From Polaribacter sp. Q13 (lineage in GTDB: Bacteria > Bacteroidota > Bacteroidia > Flavobacteriales > Flavobacteriaceae), in contig NZ_CP074436.1 of assembly GCF_016858305.2 (NCBI RefSeq), forward strand, positions 330,001-394,000: 64,000 nucleotides of DNA. The letters run 5' to 3'. Below, one piece after another: positions 45,839-55,125 of the stretch. Both the position numbers and the translations under genes were made by a program. Position 1 is the first letter of the stretch; each line of letters begins with the position of its first letter. The notes beneath the pieces are model-generated. The model was not told the origin of the DNA. It worked only from the letters and a program-made list of their open reading frames with translations, and did no database searches.

Positions 45839-46077
45839 GGTGAGGGTGCTGTGGTATTGCATTATGCAACAGATTCAGAAAATATATTGAAGTTCAAGGA
45901 ACACTAGAAACTTGAAATTCAACTTACGGATACAAAAGATAACACAAAAGTATTCGGTAGTAAATGGAAAAATATAGTAGTGTTGCATCCTAATGCGGGT
46001 ACGGACTGAATTATAGCATTTACGAGTCTAAAATAAAAGAGTATCCAAAAGCAGTAAAAATTAGAAAAGTATTATAG
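45839..46077 (+). pseudogene. Degraded coding remnant in a 550-bp gap
   Basis: The gap 45590-46139 has no intact gene. One frame reads GEGAVVLHYATDSENILKF up to a TAG, then LEIQLTDTKDNTKVFGSKW and NIVVLHPNAGTD up to a TGA. A shifted frame continues KEYPKAVKIRKVL to a TAG at 46075-46077. The amino-acid texture is protein-like and the stops and shift suggest a decayed gene end. I cannot name the ancestral family. Confidence 0.4.
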
Positions 46078-46139
46078 AAAAAAGTTATTTAAAAGAATAA
46101 GAGTTTTCAAAAAATAAGAACCGCTAAAACACCATTTAT

Positions 46140-47810
46140 ATGACGTTAAAAATTATTACATTAATTACTGTTTTATTAGTGACACAAATTGGCTTTTCAC
46201 AAATAAAGGTCTATGATAAACCTAAATCAAATAAAACAATTCAATCGGTTCAATGGGAGGTAAATGATTTGATTTATCATACAAAAAAGTCCATTGAAAA
46301 ACCATTTTCAAAAAAAGTTTTTGCCATTGTAAAAAGTGAAAAAGAAGAACAAAAAGTGCCGTTGTTTTACAATGGAAATAACGAATGGGTTTTTAGATAT
46401 TCAAGTTCAACAACCGGAAAAAAAACGTTTGTCATTACTTCTGAAATAAAAGAACTGAATGGAAAAAAGGGGGGATTTAATTTCACGGAGAATAAGAAAA
46501 AAGAGCGTCATGGTGGTATTGTAAAAAATAAAGAAGATTTGAGACATTTTTATTATGAAGATGGTTCTCATTATTTTAATCTAGCTTTTGAATGTGATTG
46601 GTTGTTTGCTTTGGATTATGGTAACAAAGATATTTCAAAAACCGAACATCTATTGGGTTTGATTAATGAAAATAAATTCAATCAAATTGTAATGAATGTG
46701 TATGCTTATGATCCAGATTTAGATTGGGTTAAAGATGAACGACTAAAAGAAAATCCTCAGCATAATTATGGTGCTCGAGAAGATATATTTCCGTTTTTAG
46801 GTTCTAACTCTAAACCAGATTATAGTAGTTTAAACGTAAATTTCTTTAAACATTTTGATAAAGTAATTGCTGAAATGCACAATAAAGAAATTGTAAGTCA
46901 TTTAATGATTTATGTTTGGAACAAGCGTGTAGCATGGCCAAAAGCAGGTTCGGAAGCAGGTAATATGTATTACGATCATGTAATAAAACGTTACCAAGCA
47001 TTTCCAAATATTATTTGGGATGTTTCAAAAGAAGCAGCTTCAAGTATTGCTATTGCTCAGAATAAAAACATAGTTCAACATCTTGAAGAGCGTATTGTTC
47101 GTACTCGAAAATTAGATGCTTTTAATCGATTATTATCTGTTCATGATTATGGTTTTTGTAAAACGCATAAAGAGGATGTCGATTTTATTTCTACGCAAGA
47201 TTGGAAACTTACAATTCATCAGAGTATGTTAAAAGCATATAACCAATTTCCGAATAAACCTGTATTTAATATTGAACACGGCGGATATGAAGAATCTCCT
47301 TATAACGTTTTTCCTGGTGGATATAGCAATGCAGAAATGTGTTTAAAAAGAAATTATTTATGTCTGTTTGCAGGAACGTATACCACTTATTATTGGCAAG
47401 GAACCTCTTGGAATGCGATTATTCATAATCCGTTTGAACAGCCAGATGATTTTATAAAACCACACTTTGAATATTTTAAATATATGAGAAAGTTAATGGA
47501 CAAAGTAGGTTATGAGAATTTTGAACCCGTAACAAAATACAATGTAAGATCTTATAATTTAACAGATATTAAAAATGGAACCATCATGTTGTATATTCCT
47601 AAAGAAGTTCATTTTGACGATGTAGAGCGTCAACTTAAAGCAGAATTTAATTATAAAGATGCTACAAAACAATGGTTTAATACACTTACAGGAGAGTTTA
47701 CCAAAGAAGAAAAATTAGTATTTAAACACAAATACGGATTTTGGGATTATAGACCTTGGAGAAATAAAGCAGATGCCATTCTTATTATAAGTAACTTAAA
47801 GAAAATTTAG
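46140..47810 (+). CDS. DUF5060/DUF4038 apiosidase-like glycosidase
   Basis: 556 aa, signal peptide ending QIGFSQ. The N-terminal ~100 residues look like a DUF5060-type Ig-like domain (SVQWEVNDLIYHTK, GNNEWVFRYSSS). A TIM barrel follows with HYFNLAFECDWLFALDYG, LMIYVWNKR, NIIWDVSKEAA and NIEHGGYEES, the last holding likely catalytic Glu/His. This is the layout of apiosidase-like/GH140-type enzymes (DUF4038 or related). A C-terminal collagen-binding-like beta domain (IMLYIPKEV, AEFNYKDATKQWFNTLTGEF) ends it. It probably removes a side-chain sugar; the sugar is unknown. The gene begins after the terminator and a remnant, so it probably starts a new unit. Confidence 0.72.
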   Translation: MTLKIITLITVLLVTQIGFSQIKVYDKPKSNKTIQSVQWEVNDLIYHTKKSIEKPFSKKVFAIVKSEKEEQKVPLFYNGNNEWVFRYSSSTTGKKTFVITSEIKELNGKKGGFNFTENKKKERHGGIVKNKEDLRHFYYEDGSHYFNLAFECDWLFALDYGNKDISKTEHLLGLINENKFNQIVMNVYAYDPDLDWVKDERLKENPQHNYGAREDIFPFLGSNSKPDYSSLNVNFFKHFDKVIAEMHNKEIVSHLMIYVWNKRVAWPKAGSEAGNMYYDHVIKRYQAFPNIIWDVSKEAASSIAIAQNKNIVQHLEERIVRTRKLDAFNRLLSVHDYGFCKTHKEDVDFISTQDWKLTIHQSMLKAYNQFPNKPVFNIEHGGYEESPYNVFPGGYSNAEMCLKRNYLCLFAGTYTTYYWQGTSWNAIIHNPFEQPDDFIKPHFEYFKYMRKLMDKVGYENFEPVTKYNVRSYNLTDIKNGTIMLYIPKEVHFDDVERQLKAEFNYKDATKQWFNTLTGEFTKEEKLVFKHKYGFWDYRPWRNKADAILIISNLKKI

Positions 47811-47888
47811 AAATTGCAGTTTTTTTTGCTAGGTACAAATAGCGAAACGAGTAAAAGTAGAAATTACTTAGAACTAAAAATAAAACAA

Positions 47889-48143
47889 ATGAAAACGAGA
47901 CTTTTTATACTTATAACTTTAATAAATATTCAGTTTGTTTTATCACAAAAGAACATTGGTGTAGAAACTTGGTCTTTTAATAATTTTACTTTCGAAGAAA
48001 CTTTAAGTAAAATGGAGACGGTAAATATTAGCACTTTAGAGATGTATCCTAAACAAGTGTTTAGCGCAACAGATAAATCTTTAACGACTTATAAAAAGCC
48101 AAAAGAAAAACTAAAAAAGATGCTAAATAAATATATAATCTAG
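47889..48143 (+). pseudogene. Truncated sugar-phosphate isomerase/epimerase-like fragment
   Basis: Only about 84 codons: signal peptide MKTRLFILITLINIQFVLSQ, then the start of a xylose-isomerase-like TIM barrel (IGVETWSFNNFTFEETLSKM, LEMYPKQ). Normal members are about 270-300 aa, so over two thirds is missing; the stop at 48141 comes 39 bp before the GH29 gene. An in-frame TTG start at 47814 would add an improbable leader. It is probably a dead remnant. The intact relative of this superfamily is at 55126-56178, but that one has no leader peptide. Confidence 0.6.
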
Positions 48144-48182
48144 CATTTTTAAAAAAGCACATTAACTAACTATAAAAGCGGA

Positions 48183-49763
48183 ATGAAAGTATTAAAATTT
48201 ATCTTTTTTGCCTGTATTATAAGTCAATTTACCTCATGTAAAAATAATTCCGAAGGAAAAGTAAAGGAGGACGTTGTACAGGATACGACACTATTTAACA
48301 GTTCAGATGCGTCTTTGGTGAATTACGAAATTCCAGAATGGTATAAAGATGCTAAAATAGGCTATTGGGCTACTTGGGGCGTGTATTCTGTACCTGCCTA
48401 TGCTGGAGATCATGCTGCAGAATGGTATGGCAGATGGATGTATACTGTTGATGACGGTTCTGGAGAAAAAAAAGGAAAAACATTTGATCAAAGAGGTTTA
48501 AAAACCGCAGCATTTCATAAAGAAAAATATGGAGATCCAGCTGTTTTTGGTTACAAAGACTTTATTCCGATGTTTAAGGCAGAAAAATGGAATGCCGATG
48601 AATGGGCAAATTTATTTGAAGAAGGTGGCGCTAAATTTTTTGTTTTTATGGCGATGCATCATGATAATTTTTGTTTGTGGGATTCAGAGACTCAACCCTA
48701 CAATTCCGTTAAAATGGGGCCGAAAAGAGATTTTACTGCAGAAATGAAAATTGCAGTGAAGAAAAAAGGGATGCATTTTGGAGTTTCTAACCATTCTGCT
48801 TGGAATGGTAGTTTTTTTGAATACAATCACATCAATGGTTTTGATGGTTTAAAGAAAGAAAATCAAGGTTTGTATGGTACCGGAAAAGTTGATTCATTAG
48901 CGATAGATCGCTGGTGGAAAACTACTATTGAATTGGCAGATAAATACCAACCAGATTTATACTATTTTGATTGGGGATGGAATTTAAAACCTTTTCAAGA
49001 AAAGCATCGAAGAAAATTTTTAACGCATTATTATAACAAAGCTTTAGAATGGGGGAAAGGAAAGTATCCTGCTCCAAATGTTGTTGTAAACTATAAAAAC
49101 AGAGCAAAGTTACCTGTAGGATCTGCTGTTTTAGATTTAGAACGTGGTGGTATGAAAGAAATAGAGAAAGAATTGTGGCAAAATGATACTTCATTGGGGT
49201 TAAAAAGTTGGTCTTATGCAATGGATGAAGAGTACCGTTCTGCAAATCAAGTGGTAGATATGTTGATGGATATTATTAGTAAAAATGGTGTTTTATTACT
49301 GAATATTGGTCCCAAAGCAGATGGTAGTATTCCGCATGAAGCTGCTATCCCAATAAAAGAAATAGGAGCATGGTTAAAAATTAATGGTGAAGCAGTTTAC
49401 GCAACCAGACCATGGGAAATATTTGGAGAAGGACCAACGGTACCTAATGAGAAAATGCACGGAGATCAAGTGGAATATACATCCAAAGACATTCGTTTTA
49501 CAAAAAGTAAGGATGATAAAAATTTATTTGTTACATTTTTAGGTTGGCCTTCCAATGATGCGATTGTTACTTCTTTAAAATCTGAAATAATTGATTTAAC
49601 TTCCTTAGAAAAAGTTACCTTGTTGTCAAATAATGAAGCAATTAAATGGAATCAAAAAACAGATGGATTGCATTTTTATTTACCTCAGAAAATTGATAAA
49701 AATGATTCTGCATATGCTTTAAAATTAGAGTTTAAGGAAACAGTACCACAGTTTAGAAAATAA
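48183..49763 (+). CDS. GH29 alpha-L-fucosidase lipoprotein
   Basis: 526 aa lipoprotein (lipobox FTSC, Cys19). IGYWATWGVYSVPAYAGDH replaces the usual FGxFxHWG, with the Thr-Trp-Gly variant, and MAMHHDNFCLWDSE carries the substrate-binding His pair. The nucleophile is Asp263 in LYYFDWGW. The C-terminal beta-sandwich, with IISKNGVLLLNIGPKADG and FGEGPTVPN, is intact. It should release alpha-L-fucose. It is the only other GH29 with an undamaged reading frame besides the one at 18620, so the locus may rely on these two. It is followed 8 bp later by the last sulfatase. Confidence 0.94.
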   Translation: MKVLKFIFFACIISQFTSCKNNSEGKVKEDVVQDTTLFNSSDASLVNYEIPEWYKDAKIGYWATWGVYSVPAYAGDHAAEWYGRWMYTVDDGSGEKKGKTFDQRGLKTAAFHKEKYGDPAVFGYKDFIPMFKAEKWNADEWANLFEEGGAKFFVFMAMHHDNFCLWDSETQPYNSVKMGPKRDFTAEMKIAVKKKGMHFGVSNHSAWNGSFFEYNHINGFDGLKKENQGLYGTGKVDSLAIDRWWKTTIELADKYQPDLYYFDWGWNLKPFQEKHRRKFLTHYYNKALEWGKGKYPAPNVVVNYKNRAKLPVGSAVLDLERGGMKEIEKELWQNDTSLGLKSWSYAMDEEYRSANQVVDMLMDIISKNGVLLLNIGPKADGSIPHEAAIPIKEIGAWLKINGEAVYATRPWEIFGEGPTVPNEKMHGDQVEYTSKDIRFTKSKDDKNLFVTFLGWPSNDAIVTSLKSEIIDLTSLEKVTLLSNNEAIKWNQKTDGLHFYLPQKIDKNDSAYALKLEFKETVPQFRK

Positions 49764-49771
49764 TGAAATAA

Positions 49772-51346
49772 ATGATATTTATGAACTATAATAGTAATTA
49801 TTTAAAATTGGGATTTCTTTTCCTATTCGTATTCTTTTTTACAGGAATAAAAGCACAAAATAAAGCAGTAAAAACGCCAAATGTAATTGTTATTCTTGCT
49901 GATGATATTGGGTATGCAGATGTAGGATTTCAAGAAAATACTTCACTTGGTATTCAAACTCCAAATTTAGATAAGTTAGCAAAAAAAGGTATCGTTTTTA
50001 GTAATGCATATGCCTCTGCTGCTGTTTGCAGTAATTCTAGATTAGGCCTTTCTACAGGTCGTTATCAACAAAGATGGGGAGCTTACTATTATGGTCAGGG
50101 AGGATTGCCAAGCAACGAATTTACTATTGCAGAAATGATGCAAGAAGCCGGATACAAAACCATGAAGGTTGGGAAGACTCATTTAAACGGTGGGCCAAAA
50201 TCAGATCCTATGAAACATGGATTTGATCATTGGTTAGGCTTTAAAAGTCATTCATATGATTATTTCTTGTTGAGTCAAAAAGATGTTGATGCTTACAATA
50301 AAAAATCTCCGGGAAGTGCTGCAAAAGCAAAAATGATACCTTTTGGGCCTTTAATTCGCGATAGTAAAACAGTAGAATCGTATGAGAATACAAACACCAC
50401 AGAAGTGTTTACAAATGAGTCTGTTAAATTTATTGAAAGTGCCAATGAAAAACCTTTTTATCTGCAATTAGAATACAACGCGTTGCATACACCGTTATAC
50501 AAAGCACCGGAAGCAATGCGCGAAAAGTATGCAATTCCGGCTCGTTCTTTTAATAGAGATGATAAAGTTTGGGAATATCCACATTGGGATCCAATTATTG
50601 AACCTGATTACTCTAAATGGTATAGTGAAACCTGTCATTTAGGAATTGCAGATCCTTATGGGCGTAAAATTTATTTAGCACATTTGGAATATATGGATAT
50701 GATGATTGGTAAAATTGTAAAGGCTTTAAAAAAGAAAGGAATTTTAGATAATACCATTATTGTTTTTTCTTCGGATAATGGCGGGTCAAACCAATCTTAT
50801 GCAAATAATTTACCAATTAATTCATACAAATATTGTTTGATGGATGGAGGAATTAAAGTTCCTATGTTTATACATTGGCCAAATGGAATCGCTAAAAATA
50901 AAAAAGTAGATGCACTTATTACGCATCGCGATTTATATGCGAGTCTTTCTGAATTAACAGGAATAGCTCCTAAAAAGAAGTTAGACGGTAAGAGTCTTTT
51001 TCCGTTGTTTAAAGGGGGTGAAAAAGAAATACATAACGAACCTTTATTTTGGGATTCTGGTGATAAAGAAAAAAATTGGGTAGTGCGTTCTAACAATTGG
51101 AAATTAGTTTATAGAAACGAATCTAAAAACTATGCTTCTTATGTTTTGGATAAAAAAGGATTGGTTACAGGACTAACTGAAGAGCCTATTCCTGCTGGTT
51201 ATCAACTTTATGATTTAAATAAAGATCCTTATGAAACACAAAATATAGCAAGTGTAAATACAGCAAAAGTAGCTGAAATGAAAAAGCTATATACCGATTG
51301 GCGAGCGCAAATGGGGAAACCAATTAGAGGTAGTAAAGCGAAATAA
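49772..51346 (+). CDS. Family S1 sulfatase with unusual CSNSR motif
   Basis: 524 aa from ATG 49772; ATG 49781 is equally good and gives leader MNYNSNYLKLGFLFLFVFFF. VIVILADDIGYADVGFQEN, then C86-S-N-S-R-LGLSTGRYQQRWG, VGKTHLNGGPKSD and FSSDNGGSNQ. The layout with RYQQRWG resembles a common sugar-sulfatase branch in which the motif is CSPSR; here Asn replaces Pro. Asn in this place is outside the usual C-x-P/A-x-R rule for formylglycine generation. All other catalytic residues are present. It is the last polysaccharide gene of the main locus and precedes the AraC regulator. Confidence 0.92.
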   Translation: MIFMNYNSNYLKLGFLFLFVFFFTGIKAQNKAVKTPNVIVILADDIGYADVGFQENTSLGIQTPNLDKLAKKGIVFSNAYASAAVCSNSRLGLSTGRYQQRWGAYYYGQGGLPSNEFTIAEMMQEAGYKTMKVGKTHLNGGPKSDPMKHGFDHWLGFKSHSYDYFLLSQKDVDAYNKKSPGSAAKAKMIPFGPLIRDSKTVESYENTNTTEVFTNESVKFIESANEKPFYLQLEYNALHTPLYKAPEAMREKYAIPARSFNRDDKVWEYPHWDPIIEPDYSKWYSETCHLGIADPYGRKIYLAHLEYMDMMIGKIVKALKKKGILDNTIIVFSSDNGGSNQSYANNLPINSYKYCLMDGGIKVPMFIHWPNGIAKNKKVDALITHRDLYASLSELTGIAPKKKLDGKSLFPLFKGGEKEIHNEPLFWDSGDKEKNWVVRSNNWKLVYRNESKNYASYVLDKKGLVTGLTEEPIPAGYQLYDLNKDPYETQNIASVNTAKVAEMKKLYTDWRAQMGKPIRGSKAK

Positions 51347-51595
51347 ATGTATTTAATTAAGCATGTTAAAGGGGGGCATTTTAAGATATCGAGCATTTTT
51401 CTTTACTGCGTCTTTACACGATATTTCTATAATTCAAATTTACCAAAAAAAGATGCTGAAGCCTGTTTGTTTTAGTTCGGAAAAAAAAATGAACAGTTTT
51501 GTTATTTATTAATAATAGATATTATTTTGTTTTAAAATAAATTACTTGTTGCTAGTACTTATTTCTTAGTGGTTTTTATCTTTTTTATGTTAGGT

Positions 51596-51603
51596 TAAAT
51601 TTG
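51596..51603 (+). promoter_or_regulatory. Likely -7 element of the AraC regulator gene
   Basis: TAAATTTG matches the Bacteroidota -7 consensus TAnnTTTG, 36 bp before the AraC start codon; a good -33 TTG is not seen. The 293-bp gap 51347-51639 holds nothing else that I recognise. Confidence 0.35.
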
Positions 51604-51639
51604 CTAAATTGTGTTTTTTTAAATGTATAATATATTTCA

Positions 51640-52662
51640 ATGAGTTTAAAGATGATAAAAATACAACCGTATAGAGAAGAAAATGTAGTTTATCATGCAG
51701 ACACCTGTGCTGCTCTGATTAATGCAGCAGATAGAAAAAAAATAGAATTAAATGCGTTGGGTAGGTATACATATCCTGGTGAACGATTAGGCGATGAAAC
51801 AATAGGATTAAATAGTGTTGGATGTTGGAATGCAAATGAGTCTCAAGATTGGGGATTAGATTGGCATAGGAATGAAGGGATTGAATTTCATTTTTTAGAA
51901 TCTGGTTCAATGCCGTATGCTCAAGAGGATAAAGAAATGTTATTAACGCCAAACCATTTAACAATCACACGTCCTTGGGAAGTACATAAAGTTGGGAATC
52001 CTACTATTGGAATGGGAAAATTTTATTGGCTAATTATTGATTTAGGAGTAAGAAGACCTCATCAAGAATGGGTTTGGCCTAAATGGATTTCTCTTACAGA
52101 AAAGGACCTCTTAAGATTATCAATTATTTTAAGACAGAACGAAAAAATGGCATGGAAAACCGATAAAAAAATTCTGGAATGTTTTAAAAAGATTGAACAA
52201 GCTATTAAGACTTTTGATAAAGGGAAAAAGGCTTCTAAATTAAGGGTTTTAATTAACTATTTATTGGTTCTTGTTCTAGAGTTGTTAGATACAGATGATG
52301 TGGTTTTAAATGAATCGTTAACAGATAGTTCTAGAAGTGTATCCTCTTTTTTAAAAGAATTAGACAATGATTTGTCGCGAGATTGGACCGTTAAAAGTAT
52401 GTCTGATTCTGCAGGAGTAGGAGTAACCCGTTTAACACATCATTGCAAACGACTAACGAATTTAACACCCATGAAATATTTATTTATCAGACGGTTAGAA
52501 ATGGCTAAAAAAATACTTCAAGAAGATAACGGGCTTACTATAAGTGAAATTGCCTATAAATGTGGGTTTTCTAGTAGTCAATATTTTTCTACAATTTTTA
52601 AAAAGTATGAAAAATGTACGCCAAAAGAATATCAGCTAGAAAAAAAGTTAGTATCTCTTTAA
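51640..52662 (+). CDS. AraC-family transcriptional regulator
   Basis: 340 aa, no leader peptide, cytoplasmic. The N-terminal cupin-like ligand domain (WHRNEGIEFHFLESGSM, LTPNHLTITRPWEVHKVG) is followed by a C-terminal AraC double helix-turn-helix at about residues 240-340 (WTVKSMSDSAGVGVTRLTHH, LEMAKKILQEDN, ISEIAYKCGFSSSQYFSTIF, TPKEYQ). It probably responds to a sugar released by the locus. It stands directly upstream of the MFS/oxidoreductase/isomerase/DUF1080 genes in the same direction and is likely their regulator; the sequence does not show the ligand. Confidence 0.88.
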   Translation: MSLKMIKIQPYREENVVYHADTCAALINAADRKKIELNALGRYTYPGERLGDETIGLNSVGCWNANESQDWGLDWHRNEGIEFHFLESGSMPYAQEDKEMLLTPNHLTITRPWEVHKVGNPTIGMGKFYWLIIDLGVRRPHQEWVWPKWISLTEKDLLRLSIILRQNEKMAWKTDKKILECFKKIEQAIKTFDKGKKASKLRVLINYLLVLVLELLDTDDVVLNESLTDSSRSVSSFLKELDNDLSRDWTVKSMSDSAGVGVTRLTHHCKRLTNLTPMKYLFIRRLEMAKKILQEDNGLTISEIAYKCGFSSSQYFSTIFKKYEKCTPKEYQLEKKLVSL

Positions 52663-52776
52663 ATAATTTGTGCAATATTTTTCACTGAATTAAAAAACAC
52701 ATAAAGCGAACTTTTATTATGTAATTTACACAATGTTTAAAAATTAACTATAAAAACTACGTAAATCTCAATAAAT

Positions 52777-53952
52777 ATGAAGGAAATTAATAAAAGCCGT
52801 CTTTTTTTAGCTAGCTGTTTGGCTTTAATTGTTACTGCAATGACATTTGCAATTAGAGTAAGATTAGAAACAGTATTTGGTCCAGAGGGAATTGGATTAT
52901 CGTTAGAAGATTTAGGATATGCTTTTGCTCCAGCTTTCTTTGGATTTACAATTGCAATGATTATCGGTGGACCTTTAGTAGATTTATTAGGAATTAAAAA
53001 AATATTAGGAGTTGCTTTTATAACGCATGCAGTAGGAATTGTATTAACGCTTACAGCGGATAGTATGACCTCTTTATTTATAGCAACTTTATTTGTAGGT
53101 ATCGGAAACGGAATGGTAGAAGCTGCATTAAACCCTATGATAGCTTCTATGTATACGGATAATAAAACCAAGATGTTAAATAGGTTTCATGTTTGGTTTC
53201 CTGGTGGAATTGTAATTGGTGCCTTGTTAGGATGGTTAGTGATGGACGTAATGGGCTTAAGCTGGCAAGTGATGGTGTCTTTATTATTCATTCCGCTTAT
53301 TGCTTATGGTGTAATGTTTTTAGGACAAAAAATTCCGGTTACAGAACGTGTTCAATTAGGAATTAGTAATAAAAAAATGTTTGCGAGTGTAGCAAATCCA
53401 TTATTCTTATTCATGGTGTTTTGTATGTTTTTAACAGCATCATCAGAATTAGGAACAACGCAACGTATAGAATCTTTATTAAAAACATCTGTTGAATCTC
53501 CTTTATTGGTTTTGGCATTTATCAACGGAATTATGGCTTTGGGTAGATTGTCCGCAGGTAAAATTGTCCACAAATTAAAACCATCCGGAATGTTATTGTA
53601 TTCTGCAATTTTCACCTTTATTGGTTTGTGGTTGTTAACTATAACAAGTGGCGGAATGATTTTTGTGGCTGCAGCAGTATTTGCGGTTGGAGTTACTTTT
53701 TTCTGGCCAACCATGTTAGGTTTTGTGGCAGAATATTTACCACAAACAGGCGCTTTAGGGTTGTCTATTATGGGTGGCGCAGGTATGTTTTCTGTGTCTA
53801 TCGTGTTGCCAATTATGGGTAGATTAATGGATGGAGCAAGTGGTCCTGGAGAAGCATTACGTACGATGTCTATTTTACCTGCAATTTTAATTATCGCCTT
53901 TTTAGGCCTGAATATTTACATGAAAAAAAGAACAAATAAAGTACAAGCATAA
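52777..53952 (+). CDS. MFS sugar transporter
   Basis: 391 aa with about 12 hydrophobic segments and a Major Facilitator pattern (GPLVDLLGIKK after helix 2, and NPMIASMY, HVWFPGGIVIGALLGW, FINGIMALGRLSAGKIVHKLKP). It should import a sugar or sugar derivative across the inner membrane. It is the first gene of a four-gene cassette with tight spacing (next start 6 bp after the stop), which suggests that it imports the substrate of the oxidoreductase and isomerase downstream. Related transporters occur in similar Bacteroidota cassettes; the exact solute is unknown. Confidence 0.85.
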   Translation: MKEINKSRLFLASCLALIVTAMTFAIRVRLETVFGPEGIGLSLEDLGYAFAPAFFGFTIAMIIGGPLVDLLGIKKILGVAFITHAVGIVLTLTADSMTSLFIATLFVGIGNGMVEAALNPMIASMYTDNKTKMLNRFHVWFPGGIVIGALLGWLVMDVMGLSWQVMVSLLFIPLIAYGVMFLGQKIPVTERVQLGISNKKMFASVANPLFLFMVFCMFLTASSELGTTQRIESLLKTSVESPLLVLAFINGIMALGRLSAGKIVHKLKPSGMLLYSAIFTFIGLWLLTITSGGMIFVAAAVFAVGVTFFWPTMLGFVAEYLPQTGALGLSIMGGAGMFSVSIVLPIMGRLMDGASGPGEALRTMSILPAILIIAFLGLNIYMKKRTNKVQA

Positions 53953-53958
53953 ATTAGT

Positions 53959-55104
53959 ATGAGAAGAAAATTAAGAATGGGAATGGTTGGCGGAGGCGCC
54001 GGATCATTTATTGGAGGAGTACATAGAAAAGCCGCCGCTATTGATGGTATGATTGATTTAGTTTGCGGTGCATTTAGTAGTAGTGCAGAAAAATCAATTG
54101 CTTCTGGAAAAGACTTAAACTTAGATGAAAATAGGTGTTATGGTACTTTTGAGGAAATGATTTTGAAGGAAAAAGAGTTGCCAGAAAATATTCGTATGGA
54201 TTTTGTAGCGATTGTTACTCCGAATCATATGCATTTTTCTCCTGCAAAATTTGCTTTAGAAAACGGATTTCATGTGGTTTGTGATAAGCCTGTAACATTA
54301 TCCTTAGAAGAAGCTATTGAGTTAGAAACTGTTATTCAGAAAAATGGGAAATTATTTGCATTAACACATAATTATACGGGTAATTCTTTAGTAAAACAGG
54401 CAAGAGCTATGATTACCAAAGGAGAATTAGGTGAAATTAGAAAAATTCAAGCGCAATATTTACAAGGTTGGTTGTCTACAGATTTAGAAAGTACGGGACA
54501 AAAACAAGCAGCTTGGAGAGTAGATCCTAAAAAATCTGGAATTGGTGGTGCACTTGGAGATATAGGAACGCATGCAGAAAACTTAATTGAATATGTTACC
54601 AATCTAAAGATTGATGAAATAGCTGCCGATCTAGGAGTCTTCGGTAAGGGAAGGGTTTTAGACGATGATGCAAATATGTTAATCCGTATGGAAAATGGTG
54701 CAAAAGGAAGCATTTCTATTTCTCAAATAGCTTTGGGAGAAGAAAATAACCTTTCTATTAGAGTGTATGGTACCAAAGGGAGTTTGGAATGGCATCAAGA
54801 AAATCCGAATGAATTAATTACAAGGTGGTTAGATCAACCAAAGAAAATTTATACACCTAATGGAGCAGGATTGCATGCAGAAGCTTTGGAAGTTAGTAGA
54901 ATTCCAGCAGGACATCCAGAAGGATATTTAGAAGCGTTTGCAACCATTTATAAAAACTTTGCAACACACGTTTTGGCTGTTAGCAATAATGAGGAAATTG
55001 CAAAACCAGATTACCCAGGTATTGAAGATGGAGTTAGAGGTTTAAAATTTATTTATGCTGCTGTAGAAAGTAGTAAAGGGAATTCTATTTGGAAAAAAAT
55101 ATAG
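53959..55104 (+). CDS. Gfo/Idh/MocA-family sugar oxidoreductase
   Basis: 381 aa, cytoplasmic. The N-terminal Rossmann fold has GMVGGGAGSFIGGVHR (dinucleotide-binding Gly-rich loop) and VCDKPVTLS, which matches the conserved EKP-type segment. The C-terminal domain has GALGDIGTHAENLIEYV with the catalytic-type His, and DDANMLIRMENGAKGSISISQ. Family members oxidise or epimerise sugars, often at C3, with NAD(P) cofactors. In the 3-keto-glycoside pathway known in Bacteroidota, such enzymes work with DUF1080 hydrolases like the one two genes downstream. Its substrate here is unknown. Confidence 0.88.
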   Translation: MRRKLRMGMVGGGAGSFIGGVHRKAAAIDGMIDLVCGAFSSSAEKSIASGKDLNLDENRCYGTFEEMILKEKELPENIRMDFVAIVTPNHMHFSPAKFALENGFHVVCDKPVTLSLEEAIELETVIQKNGKLFALTHNYTGNSLVKQARAMITKGELGEIRKIQAQYLQGWLSTDLESTGQKQAAWRVDPKKSGIGGALGDIGTHAENLIEYVTNLKIDEIAADLGVFGKGRVLDDDANMLIRMENGAKGSISISQIALGEENNLSIRVYGTKGSLEWHQENPNELITRWLDQPKKIYTPNGAGLHAEALEVSRIPAGHPEGYLEAFATIYKNFATHVLAVSNNEEIAKPDYPGIEDGVRGLKFIYAAVESSKGNSIWKKI

Positions 55105-55125
55105 TGTAAAATTAAAAATTACAAG

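Noticed and set aside
51347..51639. Possible gene or inverted-repeat element in the gap before AraC
   Set aside because: Only weak 6-bp inverted matches and no coding frame of useful length.
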